Below are positions 32,896 to 41,638 of a DNA stretch of 64,000 bases, piece by piece (the first letter of the stretch is position 1; the number at the start of each line of letters is the position of its first letter). The notes under the pieces are model-generated. The model worked only from the letters and a program-made list of their open reading frames with translations, was not told where the DNA came from and did no database searches. The position numbers were made by a program, and so were the translations under genes. The DNA is from Mesobacillus subterraneus. GTDB lineage: Bacteria > Bacillota > Bacilli > Bacillales > Cytobacillaceae. The stretch lies in NCBI RefSeq assembly GCF_003937825.1, contig NZ_RSFW01000019.1, positions 124,001 through 188,000 on the forward strand. Reading direction: 5' to 3'.

Positions 32896-33807
32896 TTATT
32901 CATCCCTGTTGAGATAGGTAAATTCATAATTGATCTCTTTGCCTTCTTTTGTAATGCTGACGACGATATTTCCATCTGTTGATATGAAAGTGTAAGAAGA
33001 TCCTCCACCTTCTGCCTGCTTCCATTCCGGCGTTGATTTTATCTTTTCGATGTAGTCCCTGAGGCTATCTGGATTCATTTCCTCCCACTCATACTTTTCT
33101 GTAAGATTGGTGATTTCTATCGGCCTTAATCCTACCGGGAACGGTAAATCCCCGTAACCATGAGTGACGTATAGGGTCCCTTCATGCTTGAACGGCCGCG
33201 GTTCATGGAAGTCGAGCGTTGCAATGAACTGGAAAATCTCTGCGTACTCGAGCTTTGGATAATCAAAGCTGAAATGCATCGTATTTTTTCCGGCTTCCAC
33301 GAAGAAATGGTAACGCAAACTTACCTCCATCATCTTTATGTGTTCGATATATAACGTTGTTGAATATGGAAAATCCTCCAGTTTCTTTTCGACATACATT
33401 GCTTGTGAGTTGATGATCTTCTCCTTTTGTTCAGCTGTCACATAATTCGCAGCGCCAACCTGCAGCTGTGCCCCATCTTTATAGAAGGCAAAACCATCCT
33501 CCGTTTCCTCAACCAACACAGAATCCAGCTCCGTTGTAAAAGCTTCCTGGTTTTCAGCCAGGGAGCCCCCGGGCGAACGACTTGTTTGAGGAGTGATGCT
33601 TTGCAATTGAACTAAGAGACCAGCTGAGATCAAAATGAACATGGTAGTCAAAAGAATATGCTTCAGTTCGAAGATTGGATTTTTCCTCTTACTGGAGAGT
33701 TGGTTCCGGATGGATGAGAGGATTTTATTCCTCATTTTGATTTTTACAGCCTCACCAGGAGAAACGTTCTTCAGCAATTCCCATTGCTCTTCAGAATGTT
33801 TGTTCAA
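32896..33807 (-). CDS. Putative membrane-bound anti-sigma factor
   Basis: 303 residues from TTG 33805-33807, which follows AAGGAGG inside the end of the sigma gene (17-base overlap). About 50 basic cytoplasmic residues, one membrane helix (HILLTTMFILISAGLLVQL, about 49-67) and a large outside domain of about 230 residues without known motif. Topology and overlap indicate an anti-sigma factor for the ECF sigma encoded just upstream, releasing it on an envelope signal. No zinc-binding motif. Not related in sequence to the pair at 9165-10296 as far as I can see. Confidence 0.6.
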   Translation of the reverse strand: MNKHSEEQWELLKNVSPGEAVKIKMRNKILSSIRNQLSSKRKNPIFELKHILLTTMFILISAGLLVQLQSITPQTSRSPGGSLAENQEAFTTELDSVLVEETEDGFAFYKDGAQLQVGAANYVTAEQKEKIINSQAMYVEKKLEDFPYSTTLYIEHIKMMEVSLRYHFFVEAGKNTMHFSFDYPKLEYAEIFQFIATLDFHEPRPFKHEGTLYVTHGYGDLPFPVGLRPIEITNLTEKYEWEEMNPDSLRDYIEKIKSTPEWKQAEGGGSSYTFISTDGNIVVSITKEGKEINYEFTYLNRDE

Positions 33808-34336
33808 AATGCCCGCCTCCTTCCATGGCATTCATCTTTTTAAGAGTCGTTAACCCTCTTGACAATGTCTTGCGAATTTTTGTTTCCGACCAGCCGAGAA
33901 TTTCTGCGATTTCCTTCGTAGAACATTCCTCGATCTTTTTTAGCGTAATGACCAACCGGTAATCAGGCTTGAGTTTCTGGATTGCTTCAAGCATAAATTC
34001 GATGGTTTCCTTGTTCTCAATATATTCTTCCACATTGAACGGGGACGCAAAGTCATGTTCAGATGAAAATAGCGATAACACCTTCCTCCGCTTTCTCCTC
34101 CTGATCTCATCCATCACAATATGCTTTGCAATGCTGAACAGCCAGGTTTTAATATTCGATCTGTGCTCAAACCGGTCAAAAGCCATATAGGCCCTCAAGA
34201 ATGTGTCATGCACAAAATCCTCACAGCACTCCCGATCCCCCAGCATGTAAAAAATGAACCGGTAGATATCTTTATAGTACAGTTCGTACCATTGCATGAC
34301 CTGTTGTTCCTTCATCTGGCCGCTTATGTTCCCCAC
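33791..34336 (-). CDS. ECF RNA polymerase sigma factor
   Basis: 181 residues. Region 2: YYKDIYRFIFYMLGDRECCEDFVHDTFLRAYMAFDRF (in part) and IKTWLFSIAKHIVMDEIRRRKRR; region 4: LKPDYRLVITLKKIEECSTKEIAEILGWSETKIRKTLSRGL. Resembles the SigX/SigW-like group. Start GTG 34334-34336 or the ATG seven codons later; the ribosome site does not decide. Followed by an overlapping anti-sigma gene. Confidence 0.88.
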   Translation of the reverse strand: MGNISGQMKEQQVMQWYELYYKDIYRFIFYMLGDRECCEDFVHDTFLRAYMAFDRFEHRSNIKTWLFSIAKHIVMDEIRRRKRRKVLSLFSSEHDFASPFNVEEYIENKETIEFMLEAIQKLKPDYRLVITLKKIEECSTKEIAEILGWSETKIRKTLSRGLTTLKKMNAMEGGGHFEQTF

Positions 34337-34551
34337 CTCATTCCCACTCTCTGAACATCAGTCGTATTGGATGTAAAAGTGTGACACTTTTTTCTGAATA
34401 GGTAAATCTACTAGTTTCTCTATTATTTTAAAAAGGGCTCCCCAATTTTCGTATTCTATGATACAAGCTGATGCTTGTCTGATATTTTCACATAAGATGT
34501 TGTTGTAAGGTTCGGATCTTACCTATCTTCTTCAAGGAAGGGGGTGGAGAG

Positions 34552-34689
34552 ATGTTAATCACTGCGATCATTGTTCTTTTGCTGGCACTTGCATTAGTCG
34601 TTGCGATCTTGTTGAATCAGGAAGCTTTAGTCGGTGTTCTTTACAATTGCATCGGCGAAGTCATCAACGCTGACAATGGTGCTGCTTAA
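34552..34689 (+). CDS. 45-residue single-span membrane protein
   Basis: ATG 34552 behind GGGGTGGAGAG. The protein has one N-terminal membrane helix (MLITAIIVLLLALALVVAIL) and a short polar tail with NQEALVGVLYNCIGEV and end ADNGAA. It could be a small membrane regulator or a class of peptide exported without signal cleavage. No known family. Its own unit, before the coiled-coil protein gene 98 bases downstream. Confidence 0.6.
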   Translation: MLITAIIVLLLALALVVAILLNQEALVGVLYNCIGEVINADNGAA

Positions 34690-34786
34690 TCTCTTTGAAA
34701 GATTTGAGACCTGAAGACCCTTACAGTCTCCCTGGCCATACCGGTAATGGCCAGGGAAAACAATTTAAACAAAATACCAGGAAAGG

Positions 34787-35227
34787 ATGATCAACGTGCA
34801 AGGTAATGAACAGAAGCTTGACCTTGAAAGGTTAAAAAATGATCCCTCATTAGAAGAAGTACTAAAATTAACACAATCCTTGTTTAGCAATTTGCCAGAT
34901 ACAAAAAGCGTTCAGTCAACTCAAAAGACCCCCGTACAAAATGACCTGAATAAAGAAGCTGTCGACAGCCTGTTGAAAACAGCCAAGACAATCGTGAACC
35001 CAACCACACTAAGTCTGTTATCGAATTCATTCAATCAGGCTGGAACAACAAAAACAATTGAAAAACCTACCTCTTTCTCAAAGCAAAAGGTCGAACTACT
35101 TGAAGATGATCTCAATAGGGTTAAAAGAGAATTAATAGAAACACAGTCTCTTTTAGCAGAAACCAATCAGCATCTAAAGGAACTTGAAACGGAAATAGCA
35201 TTTCTCAAACGCCGGAGGAGACGCTGA
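34787..35227 (+). CDS. Coiled-coil hypothetical protein
   Basis: 146 residues: polar N-terminal part, then a long coiled coil from about 103 (LLEDDLNRVKRELIETQSLL, KELETEIAFLKRRRRR end). The last six residues are basic and could bind nucleic acid or membrane. ATG 34787 is used; a GTG at 34796 fits the ribosome site AAAGGATGA better and may be the true start. Function unknown; pattern recalls small bacillar spore-coat or division helper proteins. Confidence 0.65.
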   Translation: MINVQGNEQKLDLERLKNDPSLEEVLKLTQSLFSNLPDTKSVQSTQKTPVQNDLNKEAVDSLLKTAKTIVNPTTLSLLSNSFNQAGTTKTIEKPTSFSKQKVELLEDDLNRVKRELIETQSLLAETNQHLKELETEIAFLKRRRRR

Positions 35228-35242
35228 AATGTGCAGGTGAAA

Positions 35243-35281
35243 AGTCCTTCATAAAGTTTTATGAAGGACTGGATTTTTTTT
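35243..35281 (+). terminator. Terminator of coiled-coil protein gene
   Basis: AGTCCTTCATAAA/TTTATGAAGGACT stem then T-run. Confidence 0.9.
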
Positions 35282-35332
35282 CTGTAATGTAAACTTTGAA
35301 ACAAGTATTCACGAATACGTTCACTGCTTTTC

Positions 35333-35950
35333 TTATAAAAGTGATATCAACAAATAGATCGCTGTCCCCCACATAATCACGGCTGATATTTTATTTATAA
35401 CCTTTAAGAAACCGGCGGATTGCCCCAGCCTGCCTATGCTTCTGCCGACGTAGGCTAGTGAGAAAAACCAAACCCAGGAAGTGGCTATACACGCAAAGGC
35501 AAATGCGATCTTCTCAACGCCAGCGTACGTTATCGAACTTGTGCCAATAACTCCTACCGTGTCCATGATGGCATGCGGATTCAGCAACGAAACGGACGCG
35601 GCGAATATAATCTGTTTCTTTGGGGGAAATGCTGCTCCTTGATCAGACGACTGAGCAGGCTTGCTCTTCCACGTTACGCAGCCCATATAGAACAGGAAAA
35701 TGATCCCCGCCGCTACCAATCCCTGATAAAGCCAAGCAATCTGCAGGACAAGAACTGATACGCCCAAAACTGCCAGAGTGATCAACAAAGTATCGCTTAG
35801 CGAGGCAGTCAGGACAACAGGAAGTGCCCTTCTGTACTTAGTATGTAATGCGCCTTGATTGAAAACAAAAACGTTTTGAACGCCTAAAGGCAGGATCAAT
35901 CCAAACGCCAGGATAAACCCGTGAAAACTTGCTGTTAACATAGAATTCAA
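35333..35950 (-). CDS. LysE-family amino-acid exporter
   Basis: 205 residues with six membrane helices and the LysE motif in the first helix (ILAFGLILPLGVQNVFVFNQG) and in the middle (SLLNPHAIMDTVGVIGTSS). Matches the ArgO/LysE branch, which exports basic amino acids. TTG start behind GAGGGG. Divergent from the NERD gene. Export substrate is inferred from family only. Confidence 0.85.
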   Translation of the reverse strand: MNSMLTASFHGFILAFGLILPLGVQNVFVFNQGALHTKYRRALPVVLTASLSDTLLITLAVLGVSVLVLQIAWLYQGLVAAGIIFLFYMGCVTWKSKPAQSSDQGAAFPPKKQIIFAASVSLLNPHAIMDTVGVIGTSSITYAGVEKIAFAFACIATSWVWFFSLAYVGRSIGRLGQSAGFLKVINKISAVIMWGTAIYLLISLL

Positions 35951-36066
35951 TTCATTTTAACCCCTCACCCAAAAATTCACTCTACTATAATTCGTTTTTC
36001 GTTTTTAAAATCCTTTTTTAATTGCGAAATTCGATTTGGTCTTATTGTTGGGGCATTTTTTTATCA

Positions 36067-36160
36067 ACGGGGAATATATCCTTCTCAACGGGGAATAAAA
36101 CTGGGACAACGGGGAATAAAACGTCATCAACGGGGAATATCCAGGACGGAACGGGGAATA
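36067..36160. repeat. Five direct repeats with exact 21-bp period
   Basis: The core ACGGGGAATA starts at 36067, 36088, 36109, 36130 and 36151, always 21 bases apart, mostly preceded by CA. Spacers differ. They lie in the divergent gap between the LysE and NERD genes, on one helix face (two turns). Read as protein they give YSPLxxx heptads on the minus strand, but that frame has no ribosome site. Confidence 0.95.
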
Positions 36161-36263
36161 AAATCTAGATTTCACAGAATGTCCATTTTTCAAGATCATT
36201 AACGCAGGGTTTCTGCGCAGTTTTATAGAATAACTGCTAAAAAGTAACTAAGGGAGTGGTATT

Positions 36264-37253
36264 TTGATAAGAAAAGAAAGAGGATATCCCATTCGGCTTC
36301 GGATGTACGAGACCATTTTAAAAAGAATTGTGGACCATCATCTAAAACTCCAGCAAATCGAGCAAGATTATAATGGATGGCGGTCGGGTTATAAAGGTGA
36401 GCTGAAGACTGACTATCGCTTAAGCTTTTTACCTGAAAAAGGTTACGATATTTTCAGGGATTTACGACTTCCAGACGGTACATGGTATTTCCAAATGGAC
36501 ACCCTCATATTAACCCTACGCTATATTCTTCTCATTGAAACCAAAAACCACTCTGGCACGCTCTTCTTCGATAAAGAATCCCAACAGATGATCCAAACGA
36601 AAGATGAAAAGGAAAAAGCATATGAATGTCCCGTCCTCCAAGTGAAAATGCAATCCTGGCATTTAAGAAGATGGATGATTGAACACAAATTTGCAATCCC
36701 CCCTATCTTTCATCTCGTTGTCATCAGCAACCCAAATACAATCATTAAGTCGAATAATCCCCAACTGTATAATACTGTTGTCAAAGGTGATGTGTTATTA
36801 AATCGAGTACAACAAATTGACCAGAAAAATTCAAAAGAAGTTTTTACTGCAAAAGAGCTAAAAAAATTGTCAAATATGCTTTTGAAAAAGCATACGCCTC
36901 AGCATCCGGATTTATTAAAGTTTTACTCCTTGACTGATGAGGATTTCCATAAAGGTGTTGAGTGTCCAGCTTGTTCTTCTTTTGGAATGTTCCGGGAAAA
37001 GTGGCATTGGATGTGCCCTCACTGTGGCCATACCTCAAAATCCGCTCATTATGGAGCCATAATGGATCACTTTCTTCTGTACAAACCCACGATGACGAAC
37101 CAAGAGTTCAGGGACATTGCGAAAATTGATTCACTCAAGTCCGCAAACCGCATGTTATCTTTCATGAACCTACCCGCCACCGGTATAAATAAAGGGCGGA
37201 TCTACCATATGCCTGCTGACATAGATACATTTTTTACTTTTCCCAAAATTTAA
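36264..37253 (+). CDS. NERD (nuclease-related) domain protein with C-terminal zinc ribbon
   Basis: 329 residues, TTG start behind GGGAG. The NERD core is GYKGELKTDYRL, FQMDTLILTLRYILLIETKNHSGTL: G-E, D and E-x-K residues match the PD-(D/E)xK-type site of NERD nucleases. C-terminal C-x2-C ... C-x2-C (ECPACSS ... WMCPHCGHT) is a zinc ribbon, then a helical tail. NERD proteins are thought to process DNA; function not settled. The upstream gap holds the 21-bp repeats. Confidence 0.85.
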   Translation: MIRKERGYPIRLRMYETILKRIVDHHLKLQQIEQDYNGWRSGYKGELKTDYRLSFLPEKGYDIFRDLRLPDGTWYFQMDTLILTLRYILLIETKNHSGTLFFDKESQQMIQTKDEKEKAYECPVLQVKMQSWHLRRWMIEHKFAIPPIFHLVVISNPNTIIKSNNPQLYNTVVKGDVLLNRVQQIDQKNSKEVFTAKELKKLSNMLLKKHTPQHPDLLKFYSLTDEDFHKGVECPACSSFGMFREKWHWMCPHCGHTSKSAHYGAIMDHFLLYKPTMTNQEFRDIAKIDSLKSANRMLSFMNLPATGINKGRIYHMPADIDTFFTFPKI

Positions 37254-37421
37254 CCCCCAACTATATGCTAAAAGGCCAAAGGTTAGTCATGGCTTTGTCA
37301 TAATTTTTGAGTATGGTCATTATAGTAGCTCTGGTATCTCTCCTTTAAATGGGAGCTTATATAAAGGATAATCTCGGTTTAACGAGAATTATTAAAACAT
37401 GAAGTTAAGGAGGTTAGCAGT

Positions 37422-38162
37422 TTGCTAAGTGAAACATTGCAGATCAATAAGAAAAGCTGGGACTAAGTGGCGCCTCGGTTTTATGGAAGAACAGCCTTAC
37501 CGGAGTATGGCCCTTTTGCTCCGACAGAAAATGAATTGAATTTATTTGGAGATATTCGCGGCAAGAAGGTATTGGATATTGGTTGTGGAAGCGGACATTC
37601 CCTGAAATACATGGAAGAATGTCAGGCATCCGAATTATGGGGAGTCGATCTATCAAGAACACAAATTGAGGCAGCAACAGGACTTCTTAAAGATACAATG
37701 GCAAAATTGTTTGAATCTCCAATGGAGGGAAACCCAGGGATACCTGAAACTTATTTTGACATCGTATACTCGATCTATGCCCTTGGGTGGACAACGGACC
37801 TTGAGAGTACCTTGAAAAATATCCATACATACCTAAAAGCTGGAGGGACTTTTATCTTTAGCTGGGAACATCCGTTATTCAGCAGAGTACGAAGTGATGA
37901 CCAAGGTTTGAAATTCGATAAATCCTATCACGAAGAGGGTCCATACGATCACCAGGCGTGGGATCATCCCGCGATTATGCAGCAATATAAGATGAGTACA
38001 TACATCAACTCACTTGTAAAACATGGTTTACAAATTGTCCAGATGATTGAAGATGTTCGGATATCAGAAGAACTGAAAGCCAGGGATGAAAATAGATGGT
38101 ATAACTGGGACAAGGTACAAAAAGTGCCAACGACCATCATTTTTAAATGCAAAAAGGTTTAA
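37422..38162 (+). pseudogene. SAM-dependent methyltransferase with in-frame TAA
   Basis: A perfect AAGGAGG (37407-37413) precedes TTG 37422. The frame then reads LSETLQINKKSWD and meets TAA at 37464-37466, and continues without break from GTG 37467 for 231 codons (VAPRFYGRTALPEYGPFAPTE ...). The 14 codons before the stop look like the normal start of this methyltransferase family, so the TAA is probably a nonsense change. SAM motif I is VLDIGCGSGHSLKY. Re-start at GTG 37467 would keep the SAM domain but has no ribosome site near it. Confidence 0.75.
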
Positions 38163-38168
38163 AGACAC

Positions 38169-38196
38169 AAAAAGGACTTCTGGCTGAAGTCCTTTT
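38169..38196. terminator. Bidirectional terminator
   Basis: AAAGGACTTC/GAAGTCCTTTT stem, 5-base loop, between convergent genes. Confidence 0.85.
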
Positions 38197-38201
38197 ATCT
38201 T

Positions 38202-38369
38202 TTAAGCTTTTAAAATCTGAGAAACAAAACCACTGGACAGAGTAATGATAAAAGCGAATAGGCCAAATAGCAAGGTATTATTCCAATCAGTCATTGCATT
38301 TGATCCAGTAAGTATGGTTGCTGAAAGAGCAGCAGTAAGCATGGCCTGCAGGACGGTAAGTTTCTTCAT
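38202..38369 (-). CDS. 55-residue membrane protein
   Basis: ATG 38367-38369 behind GAGGGGAAAT. Two hydrophobic helices (VLQAMLTAALSATILTG and LLFGLFAFIITLSSGFVSQIL) joined by a short polar turn (NAMTDWNN). The first could be a signal peptide. Ends six bases before a terminator. No family recognised. Confidence 0.65.
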   Translation of the reverse strand: MKKLTVLQAMLTAALSATILTGSNAMTDWNNTLLFGLFAFIITLSSGFVSQILKA

Positions 38370-38383
38370 AATTTCCCCTCGCT

Positions 38384-38845
38384 TTAGTGTGAATGATTTT
38401 TCTTTAGTTGCATAAGAATTGCCAAGTCTACCTGGTCAATGTGTATGTCTTCAATTAAATCCCAAAGTAGTATTTTAGTGGTTTCATTGTTCTCATGGAA
38501 AGGTTCCAAGAAATTTACTCTCGAGTAGTAGATAGGATTGTATTTAAAAGTACCGCTTAGCAAATTTTTTACTTTTAATAATCCCATAAAGTGAAGGTTT
38601 AATGAAATTTTGCCTGTCTCTTCATAAAGTTCCCTTTTCGCACATTCTAATGGAGTTTCTCCCTTTTCTCTCTTTCCAGCTGGAAGTTCCCACTGCTTAC
38701 GCAAACTGTTATAGCAAAGGAGGTATTTTCCATCCATTTCCAGAAGGGCGAAAGAACCCGCAAGCGGTGAATATTGTTTTATATCCTGCTCGGAGATTTT
38801 TAATAGCTCCATGAATTCAAAACCGTTATTTTGAGTCGTAACCAT
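38384..38845 (-). CDS. NUDIX hydrolase
   Basis: 153 residues from ATG 38843-38845 (a later ATG is possible). NUDIX box G-x5-E-x7-REL-x-EE-x-G is complete: GKREKGETPLECAKRELYEETG. WELPAG before it is usual for sugar-nucleotide or ADP-ribose hydrolases. Overlaps the end of the broken HIT gene by 20 bases, suggesting the pair once was coupled. Substrate unknown. Confidence 0.8.
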   Translation of the reverse strand: MVTTQNNGFEFMELLKISEQDIKQYSPLAGSFALLEMDGKYLLCYNSLRKQWELPAGKREKGETPLECAKRELYEETGKISLNLHFMGLLKVKNLLSGTFKYNPIYYSRVNFLEPFHENNETTKILLWDLIEDIHIDQVDLAILMQLKKNHSH

Positions 38846-39186
38846 CCAACAATCTTCCCTGTTCATCGCGGATTCTGGCACCATAATGGACATGCCAGTG
38901 CATATGCTTATTGCTTTGATAGTTTCCAATGTTTGTTGAGATTGTACAGGCACCGTGTTCTTTTTCTAACTTTGCTGCAACTTCCCTAATGACACGAAAT
39001 ACATCCTCCAGAATTCCCTTCTCTTCCTTCGTCACTGTTAGAAAAGAAGAAATATGCTTCTTCGGTATGAACTTGATAATACGGGCGAGTATGATAGAAC
39101 GCCAGACTATGTTCTGTTTCAGATATCATTTCAACCTTAGTCCGTCCAGTTAGAACTTCGTAACAGTAGAAATCTTCGTGTTTCAA
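38826..39186 (-). pseudogene. HIT-family protein, frameshifted
   Basis: Start TTG 39184-39186 behind AAAGGTGAGG. The first frame gives KHEDFYCYEVLTGRTKVEMI ... YHTRPYYQVH and then goes out of frame near 39055-39065; the next frame resumes with IPKKHISSFLTVTKEEKG and carries the HIT triad as HMHWHVHYG. Compared with the usual YYPVHVVVIPKKH order, about three residues are lost, which fits a small deletion of about 11 bases. The full protein would be a nucleotide-phosphate hydrolase of about 120 residues. Unless rescued by frameshifting it is inactive. Confidence 0.75.
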
Positions 39187-39209
39187 GTGAATCCTCACCT
39201 TTGGTCATT

Positions 39210-39671
39210 TTATAAAGCTGTCTTTACCCTGTTTACAATATAGTGATTAACATAATGCTGATAGCTTTTTGTCAGTTCTTCTGGCAATTGATTAAGGTTA
39301 AAGAATTGGAGATCAATGGATTCATTTTCGTCCATTTCAATTTCCCCATTGTATTCTTGTGTTGAATAAACGACAGTAACAGAATAAAGTTCGTCGCCAT
39401 TTGCTACTTTTAAAAAATACTCAGATCCGGAAAATACCCCTTCTAACTGTAATTCACCGATATCAAGGCCGGTTTCTTCTTTTACTTCCCTTCTGGCGGT
39501 CTCCTCGAGGCTTTCGCCTAGTTCCATTATTCCCCCTGGCAGACCCCAGCCGCCATCTGTCCGGTGCTGAAGCAAGACTTCTCCATCTTTGTTAAAAATC
39601 AGCACTACAGACCCAGGTAGTATAAGCGGCCTGTTGCCGACGATTTTTCTTAAATCACTTACCCATCCCAC
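39210..39671 (-). CDS. NUDIX hydrolase
   Basis: 153 residues, GTG start behind AAAGGAG. Box: GGIMELGESLEETARREVKEETG, complete. GGWGLPGG and the tail LQFFNLNQLPEEL are typical of MutT/YtkD-like hydrolases acting on nucleoside diphosphate derivatives. It lies 13 bases after a methyltransferase gene, so probably co-transcribed. Confidence 0.85.
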   Translation of the reverse strand: MGWVSDLRKIVGNRPLILPGSVVLIFNKDGEVLLQHRTDGGWGLPGGIMELGESLEETARREVKEETGLDIGELQLEGVFSGSEYFLKVANGDELYSVTVVYSTQEYNGEIEMDENESIDLQFFNLNQLPEELTKSYQHYVNHYIVNRVKTAL

Positions 39672-39684
39672 AATACCACTCCTT

Positions 39685-40392
39685 TCATTTTTTCCTGAAT
39701 AAAGCGGCCATTAATGCGGATGTCCCAAATACCCCTTGATCAGGAGTCTTTTCAATCATTTTCCGGATTTCCATAGCTTCCAGGCCATTAAAGGTTTCTC
39801 TGAGTTTTTTTTCTGTAAAACCGAGTCCACCTCTCATGCTTCTCTCTCTGTAAACATCCCAATCAGACATTGATGCACCGCCGAGCTCTCCACCTTCAAC
39901 AAAACAGGTTAAAGCAAAATGTCCGCCAGGCTTCAATGCTCTAAAAACCAACTCTATGTAATTCATCCTTCTGTGTGGAGGAATATGGTGGAAACACCCG
40001 GAATCATACACCAGGTCATAAGCATTCTCCTCCAGACTCAAGTCAAAAATATTACTTTCAATAAAATTCACCTGGACATTTTGTTTGTTCGCTCTGTCCT
40101 TTCCCCATCTCAGCCCTTCCGCAGATTGGTCAACAGCGTCTACTGTGAAGCCTATTTTGGATAAGTAAATGGCATTTCTCCCGGGACCACAGCCAAATTC
40201 CAGCACTCTTCCCGGCTTAAGCTTCTCGCTTTCAAAATAGCTAACCAAATTCTCATCGGGCAAATTTCGGAAAAATGGAACCTTGCGTCCTCTGTCGGAG
40301 TAAAAGTCATTCCAGTTAAATTGGCGCTCCTCTTCCAACAAATGATCCAGCATATTCAATAGATCCTCATAGCTGTAAATCGTCTCTTTCAC
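39685..40392 (-). CDS. Class I SAM-dependent methyltransferase
   Basis: 235 residues, GTG start behind GAGGAGG. SAM motif I VLEFGCGPGRNAIYLS, motif II DAVDQSAEG, and YDLVYDSGCFHHIPPHRRMNY with ALKPGGHFALTCF. Similar to TehB/UbiE-like methyltransferases. Substrate unknown. Between the dnaN-like gene (11 bases upstream) and the NUDIX gene, all on one strand. Confidence 0.85.
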   Translation of the reverse strand: MKETIYSYEDLLNMLDHLLEEERQFNWNDFYSDRGRKVPFFRNLPDENLVSYFESEKLKPGRVLEFGCGPGRNAIYLSKIGFTVDAVDQSAEGLRWGKDRANKQNVQVNFIESNIFDLSLEENAYDLVYDSGCFHHIPPHRRMNYIELVFRALKPGGHFALTCFVEGGELGGASMSDWDVYRERSMRGGLGFTEKKLRETFNGLEAMEIRKMIEKTPDQGVFGTSALMAALFRKK

Positions 40393-40403
40393 TATATACC
40401 TCC

Positions 40404-41529
40404 TCAGCCTCTGACTGGTGAAATTAAATGCATGTGACCGCTTTTGTCCCCTGGCGTAATCAATACAGGCCTCATTGAACCTGAAAAATGAATGCTGACT
40501 TCCTGATCTGTTATGGTCCTGAGCGCTTCCATCAAAAACTGACTGTTTAGCGAAATAGAGATATCTGTATCGCCCTCTAGCCTGATCACTTGTTGGGTTT
40601 CTTCAATTTTCCCTAAATCAGTTGATTTGGAAGAAATCTTCAGTTTACTTTCATCAATCAGCTCTACCTTAACATTGTAATTGCTTGCATCCCTCGAAAA
40701 TAAACTGGCACGCTCGATTTCTTTTAACAAAAGAGTTGTACTTAAAGTCAAAACTGTTTTCGTATCATTCGGGACCAGAGTGTCAAGATTAGGGTAATTA
40801 CCTTCAATCAAACGAGTGTAAAAGGAGCATAGTGGGGATTTGAAAATTAAAAAGTTTTCTGCTAGACCAATCTCCATCATCTCATGTGAATCGCTGAATA
40901 ACCTTTGTAATTCCTTGATAGAAGACAGAGGTACTATTGATGAACCTTCAATGCCGGTTTCTATTTGAACCTCCTTCATCGCGAGCCTGTGTGAATTCGT
41001 AGCGGCACACGTGATTTTTTTATCCTTAATGGAGAACAGCATTCCGGTCAATACTGGCCTTATATCGTTTGTTGATGCGGCAAAAGCAGTCTTTTTAACC
41101 ATGTCGATGAGTGATCCTGCAGGTACTTGTAATTTTTTTCGAAATATTCAGAACCGGCATAACAGGGTACTCTTCATGTTTAAATAGGCTTAATGCAATG
41201 GAGATTTCTTCGGACTGAATGGAAAGCTTTTCATGAGTGTGCAGCCTCCCAATTGTGATTTCCTCTGGCAATTTTTTTATTAGCTCCAAAAAGTACTTTC
41301 CAGGTATGACCACGCTGCCCGAATGTATGATTTTCAGCTTCCCATCCGGATAAACCGGAATGCATTTTTCGAGGATAAAATCATGATTACTGACCACCAA
41401 ATGCAATCCTTCCGGAGATGCAGTAATTTTAATGCCAGATAGAATATCCGGATTAGCATTCATGGGAAGTGATCTGCTCATTTCTATAAGTGCTGGTACA
41501 ATAGTCTTTTTATCAACGGTAAATTTCAT
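40404..41529 (-). pseudogene. Second DNA polymerase III beta clamp (dnaN paralogue), frameshifted
   Basis: Two overlapping frames make one DnaN of about 374 residues: 41095-41529 gives residues 1-130 (MKFTVDKKTIVPALIEM ... EEYPVMPVLNIS), and the other frame resumes KKLQVPAGSLIDMVKKTAFAAS to the end at 40404. The join is at a run of seven A in the mRNA (41133-41139); six would restore the frame. The three-domain clamp fold is complete. It may be a dead copy, an assembly error in a homopolymer, or a gene read through by slippage. The housekeeping dnaN is expected elsewhere near dnaA. Confidence 0.85.
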
Positions 41530-41601
41530 ATGTAATCCTTTCCGTATGAAGTTTCAATATTACAAATTCGACAAGAAGATGGGAAATCCTTGTAAATAAA
41601 C

Positions 41602-41636
41602 GCAAAAGCGACCTTCTTTTTGAGAAGATCGCTTTA
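41602..41636 (-). terminator. Terminator of methyltransferase gene
   Basis: AAAGCGATCTTCT/AGAAGGTCGCTTTT stem on the minus strand. Confidence 0.75.
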
Positions 41637-41638
41637 AG

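Noticed and set aside
36005-36199. Minus-strand ORF with YSPL heptads as a repeat protein
   Set aside because: No ribosome site before its ATG, lies in a divergent promoter gap, and the heptads are explained by the 21-bp DNA repeats.
37464-37466. TAA of the methyltransferase as a recoded codon like the TGA nearby
   Set aside because: Selenocysteine uses UGA only and no hairpin follows; a nonsense change is the simpler reading.
41095-41529. The two dnaN frames as separate small proteins
   Set aside because: They join without loss at an A7 run into one standard beta clamp.
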